From Streptomyces sp. NBC_01750 (GTDB taxonomy: Bacteria > Actinomycetota > Actinomycetes > Streptomycetales > Streptomycetaceae), in NCBI RefSeq assembly GCF_035918095.1, contig NZ_CP109137.1, positions 3,846,001 through 3,910,000 on the forward strand: 64,000 bases of DNA. The letters run 5' to 3'. Shown piece by piece: positions 52,351 to 61,400 of the stretch. The notes below the pieces were generated by a model that worked only from the letters and a program-made list of their open reading frames with translations, was not told the DNA's origin and ran no database searches. Position numbers and translations under genes: made by a program. Each line of letters starts with the position of its first letter. The stretch's first letter is position 1.

Positions 52351-52626
52351 ATGACCACATGGACACAGGCGGCCCTCGCCTGCAGCATCGCCGCGGCCGC
52401 GCTCGTCATCCGCACCGCGTTGGCCGAGTTGCGTCGGCCGGGCACCGCTCGACAGCAGTGGCGATTCCTGACGAACAGAAGGGCGGTGATGGCGGGTGCC
52501 CTCGGCACAGCGGTGGCCGTCAGTGGACTGGGTCCGGGTCATGCCATATGGGCGCTGCTGGGCGGGGTCCTGACCGCGTTCATCGTCGACCGGCTCACGG
52601 ACCGATGCGGGGACGGCCGGGAATGA
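52351..52626 (+). CDS. Small membrane protein, unknown
   Basis: A 91-residue protein with an N-terminal helix (ALACSIAAAALVIRTALAEL) and one or two further hydrophobic stretches (AVMAGALGTAVAVSGLGPGH, AIWALLGGVLTAFIVDRL). It starts 3 bases after the permease stop, so it belongs to the operon. No family is recognised. Confidence 0.55.
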   Translation: MTTWTQAALACSIAAAALVIRTALAELRRPGTARQQWRFLTNRRAVMAGALGTAVAVSGLGPGHAIWALLGGVLTAFIVDRLTDRCGDGRE

Positions 52627-52736
52627 ACAGGGCCGGTGGGCACGCGCGCGTATGCGTCGCGTCAAGGTCATCGCCGGGAGCCCGGCAATGACCGACGCTG
52701 GGAACAGGGACATGACGAGCAGACGAGGAGCCGGCC

Positions 52737-53222
52737 GTGCGCGCACGAGACCTGGCAGTTGACTACGAATCGGTGAGCGTCGACAGCGACGCACTGGATG
52801 CGGCCCGGCTGATGGCCGAGCACCGGCTCCCCGGGCTCCTCGTGCTGGACGAACACGGCGAACCCAAGGCGATCCTGCCCGCCTCCCAGATGGTCAAAGT
52901 CCTGGTACCCGAGTACGTGATCGAGGACCCGACTCTGGCCGCCGTCGTCGACGAGAAGCACGCCGACCGCCTGTGCCAGGCCCTGGCCGGACGCAGTGTC
53001 GGCGACTGCCTCACCAGCACCATGTCCCCGCCGCCCATCGCGGATCCCGACGACACCGCGCTGGAGGTGGCGGCGCTCATGGCACGGCTCCGCAGCCCGC
53101 TGGTGGCCGTGGCCGAGAAGACGAAAGGCGGCACCCACCTGCTCGGCGTGATCACAGCGGCACACCTGCTGCACGAGCTCCTCCGCGCGTCGGGCGGCCA
53201 CGGCGGCACGACTCAGCCGTGA
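52737..53222 (+). CDS. CBS-pair regulatory protein
   Basis: A 161-residue protein made of two CBS motifs (about 10-60 and 90-150): SVSVDSDALDAARLMAEHRL, LPASQMVKVLVPEYVI, MSPPPIADPDDTALEVAALM, LLGVITAAHLLHELL. CBS pairs bind adenosine nucleotides and gate transporters. GTG at 52737, AGGAG upstream. Last gene of the antiporter/permease run, 110 bases after the small membrane gene. Confidence 0.85.
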   Translation: MRARDLAVDYESVSVDSDALDAARLMAEHRLPGLLVLDEHGEPKAILPASQMVKVLVPEYVIEDPTLAAVVDEKHADRLCQALAGRSVGDCLTSTMSPPPIADPDDTALEVAALMARLRSPLVAVAEKTKGGTHLLGVITAAHLLHELLRASGGHGGTTQP

Positions 53223-53281
53223 CCGGCCGGACCTTCCCCATGGATCTGTTCCAGGCGGGGGCGCCGCTGTCGGTTCGCAGT

Positions 53282-54155
53282 TCAGAGCTGAGCTCTGCCG
53301 TGATCTTCCGCGTAGGCCTGGTAGATGTCGTGTGGTGTGCCACCGGTGTGGAGAAAACGCTGGTCGAGGATGGTGGAAAGGTCCGTCAGTGCGGTGGTGA
53401 GCAGGGCGGCGGCGAACCGCACCTCGGCGTGGTGCGCGTTGCCGGCACGGTCGGCGAGGTGGGCGGCGTAGCGGACCCTGGCGGCCAGTGAGGTGTGATC
53501 CTCGCCTTCGTGGAAGTAGTAGGACTCGGCGAACTGGAGGAAGTCCACCGAGATGCGCGCCACTTCCCCGGCGAGGTTGTCCAGGACGACCGCTCCCAGA
53601 GGGGAGTCGAGCTGCGGCGGCGAGGGATCGTTCCGCTGCAACTGGGACAGCCGCAGAGCCAGTGTGCATCTGCGGGCGAGCGCCGGGATAGATTTCCAGC
53701 ACCCAGGAGACCGTGGCCGTGAGCAGAGCGAAGCCGACGAGGGCCTCCAGGGGCGCGACGATACGCAGCCACGGCTCGGTCGGGGTGATGTCGCCGAGCC
53801 CGAGCGCCGCCACGGTGACCAGCGAGATGTACAGCGAATCCACCGGCCCGCCGTGCTCGGCCGGCTTCAGGCCCGCAGCGAACGAGAAAGCGTCCGGCAG
53901 GTGCGGCCAGTAGATCAGTGCCCATCCCACGACGACAGTGCCCGCCCACATCGCCACCACTGTCACCATGGCGAGCGGACCGGCCAGCCCTGCCGCCCGT
54001 CTGCGAAGAGTGAGGCGCTGGGACAGTCTCCACAGCGCCGCCATGACGTGCCGGCTCAGCCCTCCGTGACGGGTGGGGTGCCACAGAGTGTGGAACACGT
54101 CCCGCAGCGCGACCATGAGGAGTGCTGCTCCGACCAATGAGACCAGCCATTTCAT
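53282..54155 (-). pseudogene. Two-helix ion channel with C-terminal domain, frameshifted
   Basis: ATG at 54155 starts MKWLVSLVGAALLMVALRDV. Helices and a pore loop follow: AMVTVVAMWAGTVVVGWALI, SLYISLVTVAALGLGDITPT (ion-channel pore; GLGD replaces GYGD), ALVGFALLTATVSWVLEIYP. At about 53681-53688 a single extra base breaks the frame; in the next frame the protein continues ALARRCTLALRLSQLQRNDP and a soluble helical domain to YQAYAEDHGRAQL and stop at 53282. The tail is well kept, so the lesion is recent or a sequencing error. Confidence 0.65.
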
Positions 54156-54306
54156 ACGCGTCTCCCAGAACGTGGCGTATGCGTGCCCAGCATGCACGGC
54201 AGCCCGCCCGGTCCCGCGCAGGCCACGCCTCAGTGGTTGGCAACTCGCTGCGCCCAGAGGTGCACTGGGCTCAGTCCCCCGCCGGGCATGCGGACGGCCT
54301 GAGCGC

Positions 54307-55368
54307 TCAGAGATCCTTGTTGGGCCAGTCCAGCAGCCGGGCGCCGATGACCGCTGTCTGGAGGGTGTAGCGGTGGACGGGGTCGCCGGGATCGGCTCCT
54401 GTCAGCTTGTGTATGCGGTCGAGCCGATAGGTCATGGCCCGGACGCTCAGGGAGAGACGCCGGGCTGCCTCGGCGGCCACGCAGCCGGTGTCGAAGTATG
54501 CGGTGAGCGTGTCGATCAGCGGCTGGGCGCCGCCGCGTGCCTGTTGGAGCGGGCCGAGAACGCTCCGCACGAGGTCGGACATGGCTTGCCGGTCCCGGGT
54601 GAGCACTGGATAGACCAGGAGGTCGGCGGCATGCAGCACGGGGCCTTCGAGGTCCATGCGTGCGGCCAGGTCGAGGGCGTTCAGTGCCTCCTCGTAGGAG
54701 TGGACGACGCCGCCGGCGCCTGGATGGGGGCGGCCGATGGCCACCCGGCCGCCGTCCGTTCCCGCGTAGGCCTGCTTGGCGAAGAAGCTCAGTACATCGG
54801 GCTGGTCACCGGGCGCGATGCAGATCAGCCGGCCGTCCTTCGTGGTGAGCAGGATGCGGCGGTTTCCGAAGCGGGCGACGAGGGACGACTCGATCCGCCG
54901 GGTGACGGGAAAGCCGTCGTCGTACTGCTCTGCACCTTGCGCCACAGCGACGGCGTGGGCATGGGAGAGAAGCAGTCCGAAGCGTTCGGCGCGCTCGGCG
55001 AGGCGGCCGAGGTCGCTGCGCCCGTAGAGCAGGTCGTCGATGAACTCGCGGCGGGCCGCCTCCTCCTGACGCACAGCCAGTCGCTGGGCGCGCTCATGGC
55101 CCTCGGCGAAGGCGTCCACAGACTGCTCGACAGCGGCGAGCAGATGGTCGGCAGCGGAACGGGGCAGCTCTGGCTGCACGGTCTGGGCGGCACAGAGGTG
55201 GGCTCGGACCAGAGCACGCAGCCCCATGCCTGCCTCTGCGGCCCGCTCCCCCCTGGTCCGGAGCGATTCCAGTTCATCGCGGGTCAATTTCCGGCCAGTG
55301 GCACAGGCAGCGGCCAGGACCTGGGCATACCCCTCCAGATACTCCTCGGGTATCCCTTGCTCCGCCAT
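54307..55368 (-). CDS. PucR/CdaR-type transcriptional regulator
   Basis: A 353-residue regulator. An N-terminal helical part (1-120; EYLEGYAQVLAAACATGRKL) precedes a GGDEF-like sensor fold (about 170-270; RILLTTKDGRLICIAPGDQP, VAIGRPHPGAGGVVHSYEEA) and a C-terminal PucR HTH_30 (about 290-345; LIDTLTAYFDTGCVAAEAAR, RLSLSVRAMTYRLDRIHKLT). ATG at 55368 with GGGGAGGAA. Divergent from the YqiJ/flotillin/ATPase operon across 264 bases that hold a perfect palindrome. Probably its specific regulator; the inducer is unknown. Confidence 0.85.
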   Translation of the reverse strand: MAEQGIPEEYLEGYAQVLAAACATGRKLTRDELESLRTRGERAAEAGMGLRALVRAHLCAAQTVQPELPRSAADHLLAAVEQSVDAFAEGHERAQRLAVRQEEAARREFIDDLLYGRSDLGRLAERAERFGLLLSHAHAVAVAQGAEQYDDGFPVTRRIESSLVARFGNRRILLTTKDGRLICIAPGDQPDVLSFFAKQAYAGTDGGRVAIGRPHPGAGGVVHSYEEALNALDLAARMDLEGPVLHAADLLVYPVLTRDRQAMSDLVRSVLGPLQQARGGAQPLIDTLTAYFDTGCVAAEAARRLSLSVRAMTYRLDRIHKLTGADPGDPVHRYTLQTAVIGARLLDWPNKDL

Positions 55369-55632
55369 GGTTCCTCCCCGTTTCCTGACGCGCTGATGAC
55401 GACTTCCTGGCGCGCAGAGGTCAAGGGTGGCATGCACGCTCCGAGGGTTGGTTACCGGCATCAAGGAGCCATAAAGATTGCCGGTGTACGGCAATGCGAA
55501 CAGGGCTACAGCGCTGTCAGGATGTGCTGAGCCGGGCGGAGGGACAGATCTTCTGCCGGAAGCCGGAAAGGAGCACCCAGCTCCATGGTCCGGCGGATGT
55601 GACTCGTGGTCCGCGCATGAAGGGGATGACCG
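55369..55632. other. Divergent promoter region of the flotillin locus
   Basis: 264 bases without a gene. It contains the palindrome at 55477-55495 and a partial TACCGGCAT similarity at about 55453. No known sigma-factor consensus is convincing. Confidence 0.4.
55477..55495. promoter_or_regulatory. Candidate PucR-type operator
   Basis: ATTGCCG-GTGTA-CGGCAAT, perfect 7-bp arms with a 5-base spacer, near the middle of the divergent region between the regulator and the operon. It is AT-flanked in a GC-rich genome. Assignment to the PucR protein is inference. Confidence 0.6.
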
Positions 55633-56244
55633 GTGGCTGAGTTCGTTGAGGCTGCTGCCGGGTTCCCCACGGTGTTGTTCACCTCGGCGCTCGTGGTCGT
55701 GATCGGCTTCTGGCTGCTTGTGCTGCTCGGCGCCGCCGACTCCGACAGCTTCGACGCTGATGTGGACACCGACGCGCTGAGCCTCGGCGGAGTGCCTGTC
55801 GCTGTGTCGGTCTCGCTGGTGATCGCCCTGGCGTGGTTCGCAAGCTTTACCGGCTCCGTACTTCTCGCCCGTACGGGCATGTCCGGTGCCCTGTTCCATC
55901 TGCTCGGCGCGGCTTTGCTCGTCGCCTCCCTGATCTTCGCGTGGCGCATGACGCGGCTGCTCGTGCGACCGCTGGCGAAGCTGTTCCCCGATGAACCCGG
56001 GCCGTCCCGGCAGGACTTCGTGGGGCTGACCTGCACCATCCGCACGGGGCGGGTGGACGCGGACTTCGGCCAGGCGGAGGTCGTCGCGCGGGACGGCTCC
56101 ACAGCTGTCGTACAGGTCCGCCAGACCGGCACAGATGCACTGCCCCTGGGCAGCACAGGGCTCCTGTACGCCTACGACGACGCCGGCGAGTTCTTCTGGG
56201 TCGCGCCCTACGACACGGCGCTCGACCCCTGCACCGCCGCCTGA
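55633..56244 (+). CDS. YqiJ-like membrane protein with OB-fold (DUF1449-type)
   Basis: A 203-residue protein. Three or so membrane helices (VLFTSALVVVIGFWLLVLLG; VPVAVSVSLVIALAWFASFT; LFHLLGAALLVASLIFAWRM) precede a C-terminal OB-like domain (about 130-200; FVGLTCTIRTGRVDADFGQA, STAVVQVRQTGTDALPLGST). This is the architecture of YqiJ/NfeD proteins that pair with flotillins and tether or stabilise them. GTG at 55633 after GGGGATGACC. It lies 39 bases before the flotillin gene. Confidence 0.7.
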   Translation: MAEFVEAAAGFPTVLFTSALVVVIGFWLLVLLGAADSDSFDADVDTDALSLGGVPVAVSVSLVIALAWFASFTGSVLLARTGMSGALFHLLGAALLVASLIFAWRMTRLLVRPLAKLFPDEPGPSRQDFVGLTCTIRTGRVDADFGQAEVVARDGSTAVVQVRQTGTDALPLGSTGLLYAYDDAGEFFWVAPYDTALDPCTAA

Positions 56245-56283
56245 GCCTTCGCTCTTTCTCCACCTCTCACCCGAGGACTTCTC

Positions 56284-58329
56284 ATGGATGCCATCACCAT
56301 GGGCATCGGCTTGCTCGTCGCCGTTGTCCTGCTCATAGCCATCGCCATGCTCTTCGTCATCAGCCGACTGTTCCGGAAGGTGGAGCAGGGCAAGGCGCTG
56401 ATCGTGTCGAAGATGCGGAAGGTCGACGTCACCTTCACCGGACAGGTCGTGCTGCCCGTGCTGCACAAGGCCGAAGTCATGGATATCTCGGTGAAGACCA
56501 TCGACATCTCCCGGACCGGTCGCGACGGGCTCATCTGCCAGGACAACATCCGCGCCGACATCCGGATCTCGTTCTTCGTACGGGTCAACAAGACCGTCGA
56601 GGACGTCATCAAGGTCGCCCAGGCCATCGGCACCGCCCGGGCGAGCGACCAGGCGACCCTCCAGGAGCTCTTCAACGCGAAGTTCAGCGAGGCGCTGAAG
56701 ACGGTCGGCAAGCAGCTCGACTTCACCGATCTCTACACCAAGCGCGATGAGTTCCGGGACCGCATCATCCAGGTCATCGGCACCGACCTGAACGGCTACA
56801 GCCTCGAGGACGCCGCGATCGACTACCTGGAGCAGACACCGCTCGCGCAGCTGGACGCCAGCAACATCCTCGACGCCCAGGGCATCCGGAAGATCACCGA
56901 GCTGACCGCTGTCGAGCACGTGCGCACCAATGAGTTCCAGCGCCATGAGGAGAAGGAGCTCACCCGGCAGAACGTGGACGCCCGTGAGGCGATCCTGGAG
57001 CTGGAGCGCCGCCAGGCGGACGCCGAGATCAAGCAGAAGCGCGAGATCGAGACGGTGCGGGCCCGTGAGGAGGCGGAGACCGCGCGGGTGGTCGAGGAGG
57101 AGCGGCTGCGGGCACAGAGCGCCTTCCTCAAGACCGAGGAGCAGCTCGGCGTGCAGCGGGAGAACCAGGGCCGCGAGGTCGCCGTCGCCGCGAAGAACCG
57201 CGAGCGCGTCATCGCCGTGGAGAACGAGCGCATCGAGAAGGACCGGCTGCTGGAGGTCATCGCCCGGGAGCGGGAGACCGAACTGACCCGTATTTCCGCC
57301 GAGAAGGAGGTCGAGGCTGAGCGGCGCGACATCGCGGAGGTCATCCGGGAGCGGGTGGCGGTGGACCGTACGGTCGCCGAGCAGGAGGAGTCGATCAAGA
57401 AGCTGCGTACCGTCGAGGAGGCCGAGCGCAACCGCCAGGCCATCGTCATCGCGGCGGAGGCCGAGGCGCAGGAAAAGCTGGTCAAGGACATCAAGGCGGC
57501 CGAGGCGGCCGAGCAGGCCGCTGTGCACCGGGCGGCGGAGGAGCTCACGCTCGCCGAGGCCCGTGGCAAGGCCGCCGACATGGACGCCCGCGCCAAGATC
57601 CGGCTCGCCGAGGGCATCCAGGCGGAGGCCGCGGCCGAGGGCCTCGCCGCCGTGCAGGTACGGGAGAAGGAAGCCGACGCTATTGAGAAGACCGGCCGTG
57701 CGGAGGCCGGAGCTGCGCAGGCCCGACTGCTGGCCGAGGCCGAAGGAGTACGGGCGAAGGGCGCGGCAGGGGCAGCGGCGATCGGGGACAAGCTCAAGGC
57801 CGAGGCAGAAGGCCTGACCGAGAAGGCTGCGGCCATGGCCGCACTCGACGACGCCTCGCGCGGGCACGAGGAGTACCGACTGCGCCTGGAGGCGGAGAAG
57901 GACATCCGCCTGGCGGGACTTGACGTGCAACGGCAGGTCGCCGAGGCACAGGCCACGGTCCTCGCCACCGGTCTCGAGAACGCCGACATCAACATCGTCG
58001 GCGGCGAGTCCGTCTTCTTCGACCGGCTTGTGCAGTCCATCTCCCTGGGAAAGAGCATCGACGGGTTCGTCGAGCACTCCCAGACTGCTCAGGCTCTCGC
58101 GAAGCCGTGGCTGGACGGATCCGCGTCTTTCACCGACGACCTGACGAAGGTGCTGGGCTCCGTCTCCACAGGTGATGTGCAGAATCTGACCGTCTCCGCG
58201 CTGCTCCTGAACCTGATGCACACCGGTGTCGCGCCCGCAGCCCAACTGAACCAGCTTCTCGACAAGGCAGGCGAGCTCGGCCTCGCCGACACCCCGCTCA
58301 CCGCGCTCAACGGGTCCGTCAGGGCCTGA
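56284..58329 (+). CDS. Flotillin-like SPFH protein (YqiK family)
   Basis: A 681-residue scaffold. One N-terminal membrane helix (GIGLLVAVVLLIAIAMLFVI), an SPFH/band-7 domain (about 30-200; VTFTGQVVLPVLHKAEVMDI, DNIRADIRISFFVRVNKTVE, VIQVIGTDLNGYSLEDAAID-type segment), then a very long Ala/Glu/Arg coiled coil (about 215-580) and a short soluble tail. Such proteins oligomerise in the inner membrane and organise microdomains. The coiled coil has long AEA repeats. Sits between YqiJ-like and the giant ATPase, in one operon. Confidence 0.92.
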   Translation: MDAITMGIGLLVAVVLLIAIAMLFVISRLFRKVEQGKALIVSKMRKVDVTFTGQVVLPVLHKAEVMDISVKTIDISRTGRDGLICQDNIRADIRISFFVRVNKTVEDVIKVAQAIGTARASDQATLQELFNAKFSEALKTVGKQLDFTDLYTKRDEFRDRIIQVIGTDLNGYSLEDAAIDYLEQTPLAQLDASNILDAQGIRKITELTAVEHVRTNEFQRHEEKELTRQNVDAREAILELERRQADAEIKQKREIETVRAREEAETARVVEEERLRAQSAFLKTEEQLGVQRENQGREVAVAAKNRERVIAVENERIEKDRLLEVIARERETELTRISAEKEVEAERRDIAEVIRERVAVDRTVAEQEESIKKLRTVEEAERNRQAIVIAAEAEAQEKLVKDIKAAEAAEQAAVHRAAEELTLAEARGKAADMDARAKIRLAEGIQAEAAAEGLAAVQVREKEADAIEKTGRAEAGAAQARLLAEAEGVRAKGAAGAAAIGDKLKAEAEGLTEKAAAMAALDDASRGHEEYRLRLEAEKDIRLAGLDVQRQVAEAQATVLATGLENADINIVGGESVFFDRLVQSISLGKSIDGFVEHSQTAQALAKPWLDGSASFTDDLTKVLGSVSTGDVQNLTVSALLLNLMHTGVAPAAQLNQLLDKAGELGLADTPLTALNGSVRA

Positions 58330-58413
58330 GCGCGGGCACCGACCGGGCCTGTGGCCGCCGAACGGGGGTCGGCGGCCACAGGCCCACTCTTGAGAACCAG
58401 GAAAGGTTTTCCC

Positions 58414-61400
58414 ATGGCGACGGCGACAACGGTGCCGACGGCGGGTGGCATGGACGCCGGTACGTACGAGGTGCTGCGCGACCGGCTCGCTGCGCAGGCC
58501 ATTGAGCTGGCCCGGCGCGCCGAAGCCCTCAACTCGGCCCGTATCGCGGAGTTCGGTTCCACCGAGCTTGCTCTGACCGGCACCGAGCGCATCAGCACCG
58601 AGACAGCCTGTCTGCCGCGCGACATCGTCGTCGTCGGCGACAAACTGCTCTTCGGGTGCAGCGCCTTGGCCGCGCTGACGCCCCGGACATCGGTCGGCGA
58701 CGTCTTCACGCTCTACGACCGTGACCTGAACCGGCTGGCGGAAGACGCCGCTCCCGGCCTTCTGGACGACGCGGACTTCGTACAGGAATTCGCCGCCCTG
58801 TGCCGCTACTACCAGGGCGCGCGTCTGACCAGGCTGCGTCGCGTCGAGGACAGGCTTCTGGCCGTGTTCCGCACCGGTGAGAAGGCCGAGGACATACGCG
58901 TCCTGCGCTGGGCGCTGACTCCGGCCGGAGAGGCACGTTTCATGGATGCCCGCGGGGAGCGCGACCACTCCTCCCTGCCCTCGCACGACGTCACATGGGT
59001 GGAAACCGCCCGCGACGACCACGTGCTCGGCCGGCACCCGCACATCTCCATCGGCGCAGAACTCTTCGTCGCGACGGTCGGCGGCACCCTCACAGTGAAG
59101 AGCGAGAACGACACGGAGTCGGGCGAGGGTATATACAGCGAGGGGGTCGACGAGCCGCTGCAGTCGCTCGCCGACGCGGAGGTCGCGTACGCCCGCGTGG
59201 GCACTCTGATCCTGCTGCGCGTCCGCCCCTACAAGGAGGACAACCCGCGCCATCTGGTGTTCAACGCCCTCACGAAGTCCGTGGTGCGCCTAGACGGCAT
59301 CGGGCGGGCCTGCCGCCGGCTGCCCGACGACCAGGGCATCGTTTTCCCCGGTGGCTACTGCCTGGCCACCGGCGCGGTGAAGACCTTCGATGCGCAGACG
59401 GCTGCGGACTGGGAGTTCGAGCGCGCTGTGCGCTCCCCGAACGGCGAGGACGTGTTGTACGCCTTCCACTCCAGGGACGAGGGCCGCAGCCTGCTGCTGC
59501 CCTACAACCTGATCCGCAAGGAGGTCGCCAGCCCGCTTTCCTGCCGCGGTTACGACCTCTTCGACGACGGCACACTCGCCGTCCTGCGTGCCCCCGACTC
59601 CGACGAGCCGGCCCGCATACACCTGGTGCAGCTCTGGCGGAGCCCGTACGTCTGCGACACCCACGCGGCCGCCACGCCCGTCGGCTCCGGGCCGCTCGCC
59701 CGTATCGGCAACGCCGACCTGGTCCGTGGCATCTCCGACTGCCTGGCCATCGCCCGCCAGGCCACCGAAACCACCCCGCCTGGCGAGTTGTACGAGGCTC
59801 TCGTCGCGGTCTGTACCCGCGCCGCCGACCAGTACCACTGGCTGGGCGACGCGGACGCCGGGGATCTGCGCTCTTTGCTGGACGACGTGCGGGCCACCGC
59901 AGGGCAGGTCCTGGACGAGTTCGAGACCGTACAGACGCTGACCCGCCAGGCGGCCGACGCGCTCGATGAGTCAGCCGCGCAGATCGGCAGACTGGTCCGG
60001 CGCATCCGCGGCGAGGCACCCGCCTCCGCGGAAGAGTGGATCGCTCGCATCACCGAACTGCGCGCGTCCCAGGGGCACCTGATGACCCTCAAGGAGATGC
60101 GCTACGCGGACACCGAGCGCATCGAGGCGCTCGCGCACGACGTCGAGGCGGACATCGCCTCCGCCGCACAGCGAGCGGTGGCCTTCCTCCGGCGCGAAGA
60201 CGCCTTCGCCGGCTATCACACGGAGGTCGAGCAGCTCACCGCCGACGCCGAGACGATCGCCACCGTCGCCGAGGCGGGGCCGGTCGCGGAACGCCTGGAA
60301 GAGCGGGCCCTCGGACTGCAGACGCTCACCGAGGTCGTCGCGGGCCTGAATATCGGTGACGCGACCGTGCGCACCTCGATCCTGGAGCGAATCGCCGAGG
60401 TCCTCGGCGGTGCCAACCGCGCCCGCGCAACCCTGCACGGCCGCCGCCGGGAACTCCTCGACCGGGAGGGCCGCGCCGAGTTCTCGGCCGAATTCGCACT
60501 GCTCGGGCAGTCGGTGACCGGCGCACTGGCCGCTGCCGACTCCCCCGAGAGCTGCGACGCACAGCTGGCCCGGTTGCTGCTCCAGCTGGAGAACCTGGAG
60601 TCGCGCTTCGCCGACCACGACGACTTCCTCACCGACATCGCTCAGAAGCGAGCCGAGGTCTATGAGGCGTTCTCGGCGCGCAAGCAGACGCTTCAGGACG
60701 CCCGCGCCCGGCGTGCGGAACGGCTCGCGGACTCCGCCCTTCGGGTCCTGGACGCGATCGTGCGCCGTGCGTCCACCGTGGACAGCCTCGACGCGGTCAA
60801 CACGTACTTCACCTCGGACCCGATGGTGGCCAAGGTCCGCCACACCGCGGAGGAGCTGCGCACACTCGGCGACCAGGCGCGGGCGGAGGAGCTGGACGGC
60901 AGGCTGAAGGCCGCTCGCCAGGAGGCGGGACGGGCACTGCGCGACCGTACCGAGCTGTTCGCGGACGGCGGCGGAACGATCCGGCTGGGCCGGCACCGCT
61001 TCGCCGTCACGACACAGGCGCCGGAACTCACCCTCGTCCCGCACGGGGACGGCCTGGCGTTCGCGCTGACCGGCACCGACTACCGCTCTGCCGTCACCGA
61101 CCCCGAGTTCACAGACACCCGTCCTTACTGGAGGCAGCCGCTGCCGTCCGAGTCGCCCGAGGTCTATCGGGCGGAGTACCTCGCAGCCAGGATGCTGGCC
61201 GAGCACGGCGCCGAAGCACTGTCGGGAGGCGACCTGCCCGCCGTCGTACGGCAGGCCGCGGAAGCGGCGTACGACGAGGGATACGAGCGCGGCGTCCACG
61301 ACGATGACGCGACGGCAATCCTCAGCGTTGTGCTGAGGCTGCGCGAGGATGCCGGACTGCTGCGCTACCCGGCTGCCGCCAGGGCAGCGGCCCAGCTGTT

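Noticed and set aside
54307..59253. A 1648-residue minus-strand frame containing the PucR regulator
   Set aside because: Everything upstream of 55368 is antisense to the YqiJ, flotillin and ATPase genes.
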